Below, piece after piece: positions 1 to 8,081 of a stretch of 64,000 nucleotides of DNA. The notes beneath the pieces were generated by a model. The model was not told the origin of the DNA, did no database searches, and saw only the letters and a program-made list of their open reading frames with translations. Within the stretch, counting starts at the first letter, position 1, and each line of letters starts with the position of its first letter. Made by a program: the position numbers and the translations under genes. Origin of the DNA: a virus; the IMG/VR virus record IMGVR_UViG_3300032093_000035, positions 48,403 to 112,402 of that record. One strand, 5' to 3'.

Positions 1-777
1 GCTAAAAAAATGTTGGATAATAAATCAATCAAATTGATACGTGCTAGTTTTCAAGGTGGTGCAAGTAATTCATGGGGTGGAAAAGCTACTGGGTTTGACT
101 TCGAATTAAATAATACAAAAGCAACGCCAACAGAAACTGTATTATATCAAAAAAATAAAGATCTAGCAGCTCAACGCGCTGAAGCATGTAAAACTGCATT
201 GCTACCATTATTAGAAAAATCCGGAATAAAATTAGGAGCATCTCTACCAAATAACACGGTTATTTCTAGCGCAGTGTATAACACCGGTGGTAAACTAGAT
301 TTAGCTGGGCAAGTTATAACGGTTAGATTAACTTTTAGTTATTTATCAGTGACTGATATAATCACAATAACTGATATTAAACCTACATTTATTGCCCATG
401 GGTCATACTATACAAAAGATGGGAAATCATCAACAGGTAGAATAATTGACCCGACAAGTTTAAAAACTAGTACTAGTGCATTACCACCACAGTTAAAAGC
501 AATGCCAAATCGGTTAGCAGCATTTGAAGTAAAATGGAATCCTGGAGTTTTAAAGGATCCACTAAAAATTCCATGGTATCGTTGGTTATTTGTATATGAC
601 GAACAAGGAAAGATTAAACAAATTATAGGCAAAGTTTATGATACAACATTAAATGCAAATTTACGTAGTATATTTAAAGATAATGATAATATCCCAACAA
701 ATGATCCAACTTTAAAATATATGATGGATTTGGTATCTGCAAATTATTATAATACATACTTCAAACCATTTGTTTAA
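1..777 (+). CDS. Probable virion-associated protein, 5' end outside window
   Basis: The reading frame is open to the window edge; the first ATG in view is at position 10, but the codons before it are also sense, so the true start probably lies upstream. The visible 255 residues have no signal peptide. A stretch around residues 49-72 (NKDLAAQRAEACKTALLPLL) resembles the helix of OmpA-like domains, where NxxLxxxRAxxV precedes a GI-type turn, and it is followed by a beta-rich TVRLTFSYL segment. The C-terminal half is rich in Trp, Pro and Lys with no catalytic motif I recognise. It shares rightward orientation and style with the next two rightward genes, which look like injected or virion proteins. 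A hairpin terminator follows. Function unknown; the OmpA-like resemblance is weak. Confidence 0.6.
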   Translation, partial: AKKMLDNKSIKLIRASFQGGASNSWGGKATGFDFELNNTKATPTETVLYQKNKDLAAQRAEACKTALLPLLEKSGIKLGASLPNNTVISSAVYNTGGKLDLAGQVITVRLTFSYLSVTDIITITDIKPTFIAHGSYYTKDGKSSTGRIIDPTSLKTSTSALPPQLKAMPNRLAAFEVKWNPGVLKDPLKIPWYRWLFVYDEQGKIKQIIGKVYDTTLNANLRSIFKDNDNIPTNDPTLKYMMDLVSANYYNTYFKPFV

Positions 778-795
778 AAATAATAGTAACAAGTT

Positions 796-822
796 AAAAG
801 ACCCCTTCCGGGGTCTTTTTTT
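796..822 (+). terminator. Bidirectional terminator between convergent genes
   Basis: Ten-bp perfect stem (AAAAGACCCC / GGGGTCTTTT) with a TTCC loop, followed by T residues on the plus strand and preceded by A residues, so it can serve both the rightward gene ending at 777 and the leftward gene ending at 840. Confidence 0.9.
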
Positions 823-839
823 ATGTTTATATTTTATGA

Positions 840-1427
840 TTAATTTGAGATATATTCTAATAATACAAACCCAACAGCAAAATAAAATATGTCAGAGGTT
901 GATTTTTTTACGCAACAACTAATCTGACCCGGATGCCCTGAAGCATGCTCGAATTTTGTTTCTATTATTTTTTTATGGCCTGGGGAATCTAACCAAGCTT
1001 GTACTATAGATGTTGCTAAATCTTCGTATGTCGTAGAATATTCAGACGAAGCTATAGCAATAATTTCACCGGATTGTTTTATAAAGAGATTGAATGGCAT
1101 TTCATTGCCACATTCTCCGTTAGTAGATTTGTATAATTCATTATATAATTTTTCTGTCACTATATTATCATAATGATTAAATGTGGTATGAAATGATTTA
1201 TCTTGTTTAGCATTAATACTTGCTGTTACAGAAGAATACGAATCTTTCAAAACTTTAGATGTATACAACTCTTTTAAGCCAATAGTAACGCGATAGTCAT
1301 TAATTTCATCAATGATCATACGCTCTAATAACGAGTAATTAAATTTTGAATAATCAATTGGTGTTTCAGCTTGGCTGAATGCGAAACTACTAACAGCAAC
1401 ACTAAATACTAGGAATAACTTTTTCAT
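840..1427 (-). CDS. Secreted CAP-domain (SCP/PR1-like) protein, copy A
   Basis: The 195-aa product starts with a signal peptide (MKKLFLVFSVAVSSFAFSQA, likely cleavage after the Ala-Phe-Ser-Gln-Ala stretch). The rest has CAP-superfamily landmarks: an N-terminal helix IIDEINDYR with GLKEL, a central FNHYDNIVTE region, and the late AWLDSPGHKKIIE motif around residues 140-155 that matches the W..SpgH..iL signature. CAP proteins are extracellular and their activity varies between families; the usual His/Glu set is only partly conserved here. Copy B (3427-3975) has the same MKKLFLVFS start and the same upstream promoter and leader, so the two are duplicates that have diverged. It is likely a phage-encoded protein exported by the infected cell. 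Confidence 0.65.
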   Translation of the reverse strand: MKKLFLVFSVAVSSFAFSQAETPIDYSKFNYSLLERMIIDEINDYRVTIGLKELYTSKVLKDSYSSVTASINAKQDKSFHTTFNHYDNIVTEKLYNELYKSTNGECGNEMPFNLFIKQSGEIIAIASSEYSTTYEDLATSIVQAWLDSPGHKKIIETKFEHASGHPGQISCCVKKSTSDIFYFAVGFVLLEYISN

Positions 1428-1445
1428 GGGGCTCTCTTTTATATT

Positions 1446-1480
1446 ATAAATATAAGAAGAAATATTCGGATATCCTAATT
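1446..1480 (-). promoter_or_regulatory. Promoter of CAP protein A
   Basis: On the minus strand TTATATTTA (-7 type) lies about 20 nt downstream of TTAGGAT (-33 type), followed by a TATAAAAGAGAG leader and the start at 1427. The same arrangement is found at 3995-4028. Confidence 0.6.
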
Positions 1481-1501
1481 TCTTGATATTTTTTTCTGTA
1501 T

Positions 1502-1517
1502 AATATTTATATTAAAG
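1502..1517 (+). promoter_or_regulatory. Late-type ATATTTATA motif
   Basis: AATATTTATATTAAAG lies 19 nt before the start at 1536. This is the only plus-strand copy of the motif that precedes many leftward late genes, showing that its orientation follows the gene and not the genome. Confidence 0.55.
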
Positions 1518-1535
1518 AAACCTAACAGGAACATA

Positions 1536-1844
1536 ATGAAACATAGTTTACAAGAAAATATGCGTCGTTTTGGCACTAAAAATCTAAAAGAATCAGTCGA
1601 TACTGCAGAATTAGATGCTAAATTAGAAGCAATTAATGATGATGATTTAGAAGGGTTTATCGAAGTAATGACTGCAATTGAAAATGCAGGTCCTATCGAT
1701 GAATGGCTTAAAAAAGTTGCTAAAGCAATTCGTCGTAAATGGTACCGGATGACAAAACGATACAAATATAAATTGGATCAGCGTCGTTTATTAAATGCAT
1801 CTCGTAGATTGTGGGATACAATGAAACATGATATAGGATTATAA
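1536..1844 (+). CDS. Small basic protein with ENMRRFGTKNL motif
   Basis: A 102-aa protein with an acidic centre (residues 20-50) and a very basic C-terminus (KAIRRKWYRMTKRYKYKLDQRR), suggesting nucleic-acid binding. Residues 6-17 (QENMRRFGTKNL) match residues 9-20 of the following gene (AENMLRFGVKNL), so the two share an N-terminal module. Start supported by AGGAA 4-9 nt upstream and by the late-type motif. It forms a two-gene rightward unit with the gene at 1858. In the second protein the shared module is preceded by LLAE, so it may be part of a capsid-targeting signal. Exact function unknown. Confidence 0.7.
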   Translation: MKHSLQENMRRFGTKNLKESVDTAELDAKLEAINDDDLEGFIEVMTAIENAGPIDEWLKKVAKAIRRKWYRMTKRYKYKLDQRRLLNASRRLWDTMKHDIGL

Positions 1845-1857
1845 ATTTAGGAAGATA

Positions 1858-3378
1858 ATGAAATTAGAAAAATTATTAGCAGAAAATATGCTTAGGTTTG
1901 GTGTTAAAAATTTAAATAATACCGATGTGCATCAAATCTTAACCATAATGGAACAAGCTGCAGCTGCAGGTACTGAAAGCTCCGCGGTTACATCGATGCC
2001 AGCATATAAACCAGTACTAGACTGGTGGAATAAAAAATCAAAAAATAATAGTTCAGCAAAAAAATATCTAGAATATTGGTCTGGCGGTGTTGCTAAAGAA
2101 TCTAAAGGTATTAATGTTAATGCAACTAATACATTATTAAAACATTTACAAACTTTAAGTAAAAATAATGTTTATAACTTAGATCAAAATAAATTACAAG
2201 AGTTTACCGACTATTTACAGACAAGTATTTCTGCTAATATTTATTTTGAACCTAGAAGTTTTGATCAGCGACCAGAAACTCGTGCTATACGCATATTAGC
2301 TATGTTAAAACCAGAATCAGATCCTACTAAAACATCATTAGCTACTAATGAAAAATCTGCTATTAGTGCATTCAATAAGGCAGATTTAAATAAAATTAAA
2401 GCATCTCTAGAGAAAACACAATTTGTTTATACTACAATTACCGAACAAGATAAAATTGCATTACTAAAATATTTTGAAGAAAAAGCTACACAAAAAGCCA
2501 CAGTTCATAATAAAGCTAATGCTGATAACCCGTTAGGAAAATTAGTACAATGGAATATGGAAAAGGCTATTAAAGAAGCTTCAAGCATACGAATTGGACC
2601 TGGCAAAGGATCTATCGAACGAGAAGAAGCAGCCGATCCGACGCCACCAGAAATATATACATATACATTTTCATATCCAGATATAACCGCTACTAATCCT
2701 AAATTACAAAATTTTTTCTTAGGAGATGATAATGTTGCAGTGTCTGCTGAGAATGAAACTGCATTTAAAGAAACATTAGAAACTTTACTAAATTCAATAC
2801 CTGCAGATCAAAAAATAATTGAGGTATATATAAAAGCTGGATCGTCAACAAGTAAAGTTCCAACATCATATAAATCTGCTGGAAAATATACAACTGCTGC
2901 AAATGTAACATTAGTTGATGATCGCTTGACAGCAATACAAACATCTTTGTCAAACGTTGTTGATACAACAATACCAAAAGGAGAGTGGAAATTAATTGTC
3001 GACACACCAGAACGTAAACCGAATAACGGCCCTGAATGGACTGACGCTGATCGAGCTGCATATCCATTAGCTAAACGACGTAAAACACTAGAAAATGGAA
3101 CTGCTAATCCACAATATGATCAAAAAATAGTTGATGCATATGAAGCAAAATATGGTAATTACAAAGGAAGTTACGGTCAAATATCTATTAAAACAACATC
3201 GACTATAACTATACCAACTACTACCGCGCCGGCTATTAAAGTATCTGGAGAATGGTATGGATCTATATCATGGCCTTCCCCAGGAAGAGGTAATGGTAAA
3301 CCAAAAACTATACCTGGAAAAAATAAAGGTGAAAAAACATGGACCGGTCAGGGAACGTTAGATTGTCCAATTTGGTAA
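1858..3378 (+). CDS. Probable injected/virion protein with LLAE-ENMLRFG N-terminus
   Basis: The 506-aa product starts MKLEKLLAENMLRFGVKNL. The first nine residues have the short-basic-then-(L/I)xE layout shared by many proteins in this window, and residues 9-20 are shared with the preceding gene. The middle is helical and Lys/Asn-rich; the C-terminal third (from about residue 260) is beta-rich with IIEVYIKAGSSTS and GEWKLIVDTPE, followed by a helix KIVDAYEAKYG, reminiscent of the layout seen in the partial protein at 1-777. The end is Gly/Pro/Trp-rich. AGGAAG precedes the ATG. A strong terminator follows. No enzymatic motif found. Confidence 0.7.
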   Translation: MKLEKLLAENMLRFGVKNLNNTDVHQILTIMEQAAAAGTESSAVTSMPAYKPVLDWWNKKSKNNSSAKKYLEYWSGGVAKESKGINVNATNTLLKHLQTLSKNNVYNLDQNKLQEFTDYLQTSISANIYFEPRSFDQRPETRAIRILAMLKPESDPTKTSLATNEKSAISAFNKADLNKIKASLEKTQFVYTTITEQDKIALLKYFEEKATQKATVHNKANADNPLGKLVQWNMEKAIKEASSIRIGPGKGSIEREEAADPTPPEIYTYTFSYPDITATNPKLQNFFLGDDNVAVSAENETAFKETLETLLNSIPADQKIIEVYIKAGSSTSKVPTSYKSAGKYTTAANVTLVDDRLTAIQTSLSNVVDTTIPKGEWKLIVDTPERKPNNGPEWTDADRAAYPLAKRRKTLENGTANPQYDQKIVDAYEAKYGNYKGSYGQISIKTTSTITIPTTTAPAIKVSGEWYGSISWPSPGRGNGKPKTIPGKNKGEKTWTGQGTLDCPIW

Positions 3379-3395
3379 ATTTAATATATTAAAAT

Positions 3396-3422
3396 AAAAA
3401 GGGGCTCATAGCCCCTTTTTTT
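3396..3422 (+). terminator. Bidirectional terminator between convergent genes
   Basis: Stem AAAAAGGGGC / GCCCCTTTTT with loop TCATA, placed exactly between the rightward gene ending at 3378 and the leftward CAP gene ending at 3427. Confidence 0.9.
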
Positions 3423-3426
3423 ATGT

Positions 3427-3975
3427 TTAATTACAAACGGTTAAACATGCATATAAATATTCTGAATTATTATTTCTAGAAATAGAAACCGCAATCTTTG
3501 TAATATCATTGCGAAGAAGAATATTATTATGTGGTTTACTATTTTTCCATAATTCAAATATTGACTGATCGTGTGGAATATTTTTTATAAAATTTGAATA
3601 TAAAGATGAATTAGTAGAACATTCTGCTATAACTTTTACAGAACGATTCATGAAAAATTCAATACGCTGTGTAATACCACTCATTCCTAGAGTTTCATTA
3701 TAATGTGTTACTTCATTAATATTAGACATATAAACAGATTGATAATCCGCAGCGAGATATAAAGCAGAATCAAAAACTAGAGCTGATAGTCCGTTTTGAA
3801 TTCGATATTCATTTATTCTCGCAATAACGCTAGATTCATACGCCTTACAATCAAATATAGATGTAGATTTTGTTTTTGCATCTACATGTTGTTGATATGT
3901 AATTTGCGTAACATTATTTTGCGAAAATAATACATTAAATGTAAATACACTAAATACTAGGAATAACTTTTTCAT
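3427..3975 (-). CDS. Secreted CAP-domain (SCP/PR1-like) protein, copy B
   Basis: A 182-aa paralogue of the protein at 840-1427. It has the same signal peptide opening (MKKLFLVFSVFTFNVLFSQ) and CAP-type segments: ESSVIARINEYRIQNGLSAL near residue 45, EVTHYNETLG in the middle, and FELWKNSKPHNNILL near residue 140, the position of the CAP W..S..H motif. Sequence identity with copy A outside the signal peptide is low, so the duplication is old or the copies evolve fast. Extracellular or periplasmic location is expected in the infected cell. The two copies flank the rightward gene pair. Function unknown. Confidence 0.6.
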   Translation of the reverse strand: MKKLFLVFSVFTFNVLFSQNNVTQITYQQHVDAKTKSTSIFDCKAYESSVIARINEYRIQNGLSALVFDSALYLAADYQSVYMSNINEVTHYNETLGMSGITQRIEFFMNRSVKVIAECSTNSSLYSNFIKNIPHDQSIFELWKNSKPHNNILLRNDITKIAVSISRNNNSEYLYACLTVCN

Positions 3976-3994
3976 AAGGCTCTCTTTTATATTA

Positions 3995-4028
3995 TAAATA
4001 TAAGAAGAAAACTCCGTAAGTCCTAATC
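3995..4028 (-). promoter_or_regulatory. Promoter of CAP protein B
   Basis: Minus-strand TTATATTTA (-7) and GATTAGGA (-33), followed by TATAAAAGAGAGCC and the start at 3975. Nearly the same as the promoter of copy A. Confidence 0.6.
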
Positions 4029-4586
4029 TTTTTTAACAAATCCGCTCAAAAAGTTTCTTTGTTTTTCAATGGCATTGTCTAACTCTGTGTTAGTATTTTT
4101 TCGTTTTCTTGTATTACTTGCACCATTTCCTGTAGAGCTAGGTGCAACATCATCTGGTTTGCTAGATCTTGTTTTTCTCGTTGATTTAGTTTTTCCACTA
4201 TTCTCGGAAGCATCTCGTCGGCTGCTTTTATCACCATCTCCGCTTTTAGTTTCTGGCCTTGCGGGCTGTGTATAAACTCTTGTATACGTTGTTGGTATAA
4301 TTCGTTTGATGCACTCGTCGTTTCCGATGGATCTAGTATCATCATAGAAGATGTATCCTGTGTTATACTGTGTCTTTTGCCCCTGAATCTGGATGCCACA
4401 CGGGTACTTAACTCCTGAAGCCGATTCCACAGTATACTGAATACCCCACGATGTTTGTTTTGTTTTTTTAACATAGCCATATTGTTTGTTTCCAAGCCAT
4501 ACAAAATAAACAGCATCTCCTAGTTTAAATTGTGGCTTGTTGAATTTATTCTGAATTGCTTCAGAAACTTGTTGTTTTTTTGCCAT
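4023..4586 (-). CDS. Tudor/KOW-like N-terminus with basic Ser-rich tail
   Basis: A 187-aa protein. Residues 15-85 (FKLGDAVYFVWLGNKQYGYV, then WGIQYTVES and TGYIFYDD) look like a small beta-barrel of the KOW or Tudor kind. Residues 100-170 are a low-complexity Lys/Arg/Ser/Thr linker and the end is a short helix (ELDNAIEKQRNFLSGFV). Codon choice (GAT, GGT, GCT, AGT endings) fits phage usage in this frame. A second same-strand frame is open over 4079-4516 and reads like a helical protein; this is described under findings. The start follows the overlapping small-gene group upstream. Function unknown. Confidence 0.7.
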   Translation of the reverse strand: MAKKQQVSEAIQNKFNKPQFKLGDAVYFVWLGNKQYGYVKKTKQTSWGIQYTVESASGVKYPCGIQIQGQKTQYNTGYIFYDDTRSIGNDECIKRIIPTTYTRVYTQPARPETKSGDGDKSSRRDASENSGKTKSTRKTRSSKPDDVAPSSTGNGASNTRKRKNTNTELDNAIEKQRNFLSGFVKKD

Positions 4587-4592
4587 ACCGGA

Positions 4593-5036
4593 TTAATTAA
4601 TACATATACCAGATACTTGGTTTATTATGCGATATACTCGAAGGTACCTAGTAACTTTGTCTTTACGGAACATTTTTTCGGTTTCTTTATCTCGCTGAAG
4701 AATATACCCCGATTCCATGAACTTTGAGGATACGAATCGAAGTGCCTTAAGACTATTAGATTCAATCATGATGTTTTCATCATCGATCATTACATCCACA
4801 CGATCAACATCAGCACCAAATTCTTCGGTTTGTGGTAGGAACTGTTCTTGTTGCTGACTAACCAATGTTTCTTTAACGGCTTCGAAGAACTTGGATAAAT
4901 CGATAGAAGCCGTTCCTTTTAAGTGTTCTGCTTCATATATATCAAACAAATACTGTAACTTTTCGGATTCTTTTAACGTTAAGAAATATTGCCATTCGGC
5001 GTAATTTACTGCAATATATGAGAATATTGTTTTCAT
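4593..5036 (-). CDS. Hypothetical protein
   Basis: A 147-aa protein I do not recognise. It begins MKTIFSYIAVNYAEWQYFLT, has an acidic centre, and ends with a basic beta/helix stretch (VTRYLRVYRIINQV). Its ATG overlaps the TGA of the 54-aa gene upstream (ATGA), so the two are translationally coupled. No membrane segment or catalytic motif was found. Confidence 0.65.
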   Translation of the reverse strand: MKTIFSYIAVNYAEWQYFLTLKESEKLQYLFDIYEAEHLKGTASIDLSKFFEAVKETLVSQQQEQFLPQTEEFGADVDRVDVMIDDENIMIESNSLKALRFVSSKFMESGYILQRDKETEKMFRKDKVTRYLRVYRIINQVSGICIN

Positions 5037-5197
5037 GATTTTACCCTTTCAACATTAAACAATTCCGTAATTTGATGAGCCTGCAGATTTTTAAGTACTG
5101 CAATCATCTTAATAGCCTCATCCAGAGAAGTAGCTGATACGTTACCAACTACTTCCCTTAAGGAATCTGCTTTATAAGAAAATTTATACTTATGCAT
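5033..5197 (-). CDS. Small hypothetical protein (54 aa)
   Basis: A 54-aa frame starting MHKYKFSYKADSLREVVGNV with a helical DEAIKMIAVLKNLQ centre. It overlaps the start of the next gene by four bases (ATGA). A late-type ATATTTATA motif lies just upstream, inside the last codons of the 129-aa gene at 5207-5596. The coupling at both ends supports it as real. Function unknown. Confidence 0.6.
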   Translation of the reverse strand: MHKYKFSYKADSLREVVGNVSATSLDEAIKMIAVLKNLQAHQITELFNVERVKS

Positions 5198-5206
5198 CTT
5201 TGTTTA

Positions 5207-5596
5207 TTATAAATATAAACCAAGTTCATATGCTCGGAGCGCAGCTGAGCTAGCATCCACTAAAGTTTCAGAAAGTTTTCGGAGTTCATGACGGCGCAAT
5301 GTGAATGTTTGTGATTTTACTCGAACATCAAACATATCAGTCTTTGTACCACCAACATAGGCTTCATTCATTAATATATTCATTGACTTTGAATAATTAA
5401 TTAAATCTTTGTATGTCATTTTAATACGTTGATTGTAAATGCAAAGTTCTCCAATCAGCGTGTTCATTGGATCCGTTTTAAATACTTCTTCGGAAATCTT
5501 TTCGGCAACTTCAAAATCTAAATTTGCCCATACTTCACCATAACGTTCGCGATATTTATCTGAAATACCACATGGGTTGTTAATACTGTGTGTCAT
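5207..5596 (-). CDS. Hypothetical helical protein
   Basis: A 129-aa, largely alpha-helical protein (MTHSINNPCGISDKYRERYG start). No motif recognised. It lies 2 bp downstream of the methyltransferase gene and is probably co-transcribed with it. Its last codons contain the promoter-like motif of the downstream small gene. Confidence 0.65.
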   Translation of the reverse strand: MTHSINNPCGISDKYRERYGEVWANLDFEVAEKISEEVFKTDPMNTLIGELCIYNQRIKMTYKDLINYSKSMNILMNEAYVGGTKTDMFDVRVKSQTFTLRRHELRKLSETLVDASSAALRAYELGLYL

Positions 5597-5598
5597 TG

Positions 5599-6267
5599 TT
5601 ATTGAATTTTATAAATTGTTACTGTGTATACGTCATTGGAATAATTATGCCGAACATTGACATAACGATACTTTTCTATCAGCATATCCATAACCAGGCC
5701 TGGGTGCACATAGAAGAACCCTTCGTGGATGGTATTGTTAATTGGTGATAATAAGTTAAATGAAACTGCTTGATTTGCTAATGAGTACATTTTATCAATA
5801 TCAACAAACATCTTTAAAAGATCCGCATCTTCAGTTTCACATTTGCGCTGAGTAAAAAATCCTCCTGCAACAACCCAATCATGGTTATTTAATTGAGCTG
5901 TTTCAAATGCACCTGTTTGTGTTTCTAAACCGTATTTTTGATTTGCTAAATCAGACATTATTGGATTATGGTCAATTCCGGTGTAGCCATATACCTGATC
6001 AGGATACAATTCACGGATAAAACCATATAAATCTCCACGACCGCAACCTATATCTAATATTGTATGACTGCTAGCATCTAATCCAACAATTAAATTCTGA
6101 AACATGAATTGTTGTTCCGATGTAGTATTATAACCAACTACTTGTGGGCTATTTAACATATAATCTGGATCGGTGCCTGGTTTTAATGAATCTCGGCGTG
6201 TATGTTCCGGATCGTTGCCATAAATTAGGCTTTGAATCTTTGTTTGTAGCTGTTTAAACGTACTCAT
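5599..6267 (-). CDS. Class I SAM-dependent methyltransferase
   Basis: The 222-aa protein has the class I methyltransferase core: motif I ILDIGCGRGDLYGF at about residues 71-84, the post-I acidic loop GYTGIDHNP, and a later DWVVAGGFF strand in the motif IV position. The N-terminal 60 residues are variable. The substrate cannot be told from sequence: there is no DPPY or NPPY motif of N6-adenine DNA methylases. It could modify a small molecule, a protein or a nucleic acid. It heads a short unit with 5207-5596. Confidence 0.8.
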   Translation of the reverse strand: MSTFKQLQTKIQSLIYGNDPEHTRRDSLKPGTDPDYMLNSPQVVGYNTTSEQQFMFQNLIVGLDASSHTILDIGCGRGDLYGFIRELYPDQVYGYTGIDHNPIMSDLANQKYGLETQTGAFETAQLNNHDWVVAGGFFTQRKCETEDADLLKMFVDIDKMYSLANQAVSFNLLSPINNTIHEGFFYVHPGLVMDMLIEKYRYVNVRHNYSNDVYTVTIYKIQ

Positions 6268-6331
6268 TTGATAGTTGAAATAAAGATATTATACATGATA
6301 TTTAACCGCATTACATGTTCGTATATAGCAC

Positions 6332-6607
6332 TTATGCTCGTACAATTGGTAATTGATTAGCTTCGAATAGCTCAGCATAGTTCATTGTGGGCACAACGGT
6401 ACCGGTATCACAAAGCTTTTCGGTTAATTCTTTATTGATGTATGTTTGTTTGCTACGCGTTACATTAACCATTGTCATTGCTGAACGATTTTCAAACAAA
6501 ATATCATACATTGTTACTTTGTTAACTACGAATCGATCCAGAATAATAGCTACGCGATTTACGCCTTCCTGTGTTACAATTACAGGTTGTCCTACTTTAT
6601 ATGACAT
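6332..6607 (-). CDS. Small SH3/KOW-like hypothetical protein
   Basis: A 91-aa protein beginning MSYKVGQPVIVTQEGVNRVAI and continuing with alternating strands, like a small KOW/SH3 barrel. It overlaps the upstream gene at 6607 by one base (TAATG), indicating coupling. No catalytic residues seen. Confidence 0.6.
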   Translation of the reverse strand: MSYKVGQPVIVTQEGVNRVAIILDRFVVNKVTMYDILFENRSAMTMVNVTRSKQTYINKELTEKLCDTGTVVPTMNYAELFEANQLPIVRA

Positions 6608-6816
6608 TAGTCTAGGATTTTGATGATTTTACTTGCATTTACCGCTTTAACTTCAAAGTCAAAATTATAACCCTGAAAATCTTTTACTACTTTAGCTTCT
6701 GCTTCAGTAACGGATAATGCTTCTACAAGATAAGTTTCAGTAACTTTCTTTTCTTTTGTACCTTTTGGAGTATCGAACTCCTGTGTAAGTTGCACTTTTG
6801 CTGTGTAATAACTCAT
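6607..6816 (-). CDS. DUF4494-like protein
   Basis: This 69-aa protein contains KEKKVTETYLVEALSVTEAEAKV followed by FEVKAVNASKIIKIL, a pattern I associate with DUF4494, a small family known from Bacteroidetes and their phages. That family has no known function. It is translationally coupled to the 91-aa gene that follows. The match is by eye and should be tested with a profile search. Confidence 0.55.
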   Translation of the reverse strand: MSYYTAKVQLTQEFDTPKGTKEKKVTETYLVEALSVTEAEAKVVKDFQGYNFDFEVKAVNASKIIKILD

Positions 6817-6877
6817 TTGTTTTAATTTTAATAAATGTATAACTTTATAATATAATATGAAAAAATATTCATAAAAC

Positions 6878-7669
6878 CTAAAGTTTTTCCATATACTTTT
6901 GTAAACGTTTTTGTGACTTATGGTATTGAATAGATTGCTGAATTTGCTTTGGAGTTAAATTCATGTTTAATTGTAATACATCTAATATATCTGCAATTAA
7001 ACGTTCTTTAGCATAAGTCGTTTTTGCTCGTTTATTTATTATTTTGATAACATTTTCTAGATGTTTAACAAATTCACGTGGTAGATTTTTTATAACACGT
7101 GTTTTGTCTGCCGGTAGTGTTACGTCGGTTTTTGGTTTTTTAGACTCTAGCATCAATTGTTTAGTAATTTTTGCAGATTCACGTAAAATATCACCATATT
7201 TAACAACCCAAGCAACTTCTGGTGCAGGCGGAGGTGTTGATTCAGCTGCCCCAGCACCGCCACCGGCTGACCCTTTTTCAATTTTTTCTTTATCAGCATC
7301 GCCTAATCCAGCAACATCCTCTAAGCCCAATTGCAATTCGATGGTATAATCATCATTTTTTCCAAACCCAGTGTATGGTACTAATTTGATGATTTTACTT
7401 TTTAACAGGCTTAATAGGATTCCAGGCGTGATATTTAAATCTTTACCAGCTCGACCGATGAATTCGCGAATTCCAATGTCTGAAATTGAATAAATAATAC
7501 CTAAATGCGTTGTACCATATGCATCAAATTTTCCTAAAAACTTTTCTTCTGCTGGAGTAAATGGTGAATCCTTAGCATCTGACGGTGCATTGTCAGTTTC
7601 TTGCTCAGGTGCCTCCACGATCATGGATTTTAGTGTAGATTCGACTATATAGTTAAAGCGCTTTGTCAT
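6878..7669 (-). CDS. Probable virion/core-type protein
   Basis: A 263-aa protein with a head-gene look: the N-terminal 25 residues hold two (I/V)xE sites (YIVES, MIVEAPEQ) that could be cut by a prohead protease. The middle has a Gly/Ala/Pro-rich linker (GGGAGAAESTPPPAPE, about residues 135-150), and the C-terminal 100 residues are basic and helical (KTRVIKNLPREFVKHLENVI and KRLQKYMEKL). Its ATG lies 2 bp from the stop of the histone H1-like gene upstream. No enzymatic motif. Confidence 0.6.
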   Translation of the reverse strand: MTKRFNYIVESTLKSMIVEAPEQETDNAPSDAKDSPFTPAEEKFLGKFDAYGTTHLGIIYSISDIGIREFIGRAGKDLNITPGILLSLLKSKIIKLVPYTGFGKNDDYTIELQLGLEDVAGLGDADKEKIEKGSAGGGAGAAESTPPPAPEVAWVVKYGDILRESAKITKQLMLESKKPKTDVTLPADKTRVIKNLPREFVKHLENVIKIINKRAKTTYAKERLIADILDVLQLNMNLTPKQIQQSIQYHKSQKRLQKYMEKL

Positions 7670-7671
7670 TA

Positions 7672-7857
7672 TTAAAGTTCTTTTGTTTCTGCTAATTGTG
7701 TAGAACGATACTTCGTTGCTAATTTTTTCAATTCGTTGATCGATTTTCTTGCAATCGATGCAGCTTTTTTAATTTTTTTTGCTTGGAAACGGTCATGATT
7801 TTCTTTGAATGTTAACCAATGTGCTTCCATTTCGTCGTAGATTTCTTGTGATGTCAT
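7672..7857 (-). CDS. Histone H1/Hc1-like small basic protein
   Basis: A 61-aa helical protein with FKENHDRFQAKKIKKAASIA followed by RKSINELKKLATKYR. This resembles the small histone H1-like proteins of Bacteroidetes, which have a helix, an AG/AA-R-ARK turn and a second LKKL helix. DNA compaction would be the expected role, possibly inside the head. A late-type ATATTTATA motif lies upstream and an AAAAGGTT leader precedes the ATG. Confidence 0.5.
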   Translation of the reverse strand: MTSQEIYDEMEAHWLTFKENHDRFQAKKIKKAASIARKSINELKKLATKYRSTQLAETKEL

Positions 7858-7886
7858 ATTAACCTTTTTATTTATATATAAATATG

Positions 7887-8081
7887 TTATTGCACAAAAC
7901 GGTCCATAAAAATATGGATGTTTTCGCCATGTAACTGCAATGTAGTGTATTCTGTAAGTTCAATATAAATGATTTTGTTGTTTTCATATACACGAATAAT
8001 ATGTGCAGTATTTATAAACTGTAATTCATCATTTCCAGATGTAGTACGAACTTTTACAGGTATAAATACAGCCGGCTTCAT
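7887..8081 (-). CDS. Small beta-rich hypothetical protein
   Basis: A 64-aa protein of alternating strands (VFIPVKVRTTSGNDELQFIN, then IIYIELTEYTTLQLHG). The shape recalls small FlbD-like or LytTR-like folds but there is no clear match. Its start overlaps the stop of the 187-aa gene upstream by one base. Confidence 0.6.
   Translation of the reverse strand: MKPAVFIPVKVRTTSGNDELQFINTAHIIRVYENNKIIYIELTEYTTLQLHGENIHIFMDRFVQ

Noticed and set aside
1446-1518. Canonical T4 late promoters (TATAAATA on the coding strand)
   Set aside because: The coding strand carries the reverse complement; the plus-strand gene at 1536 confirms that the orientation is constant and not the T4 one.
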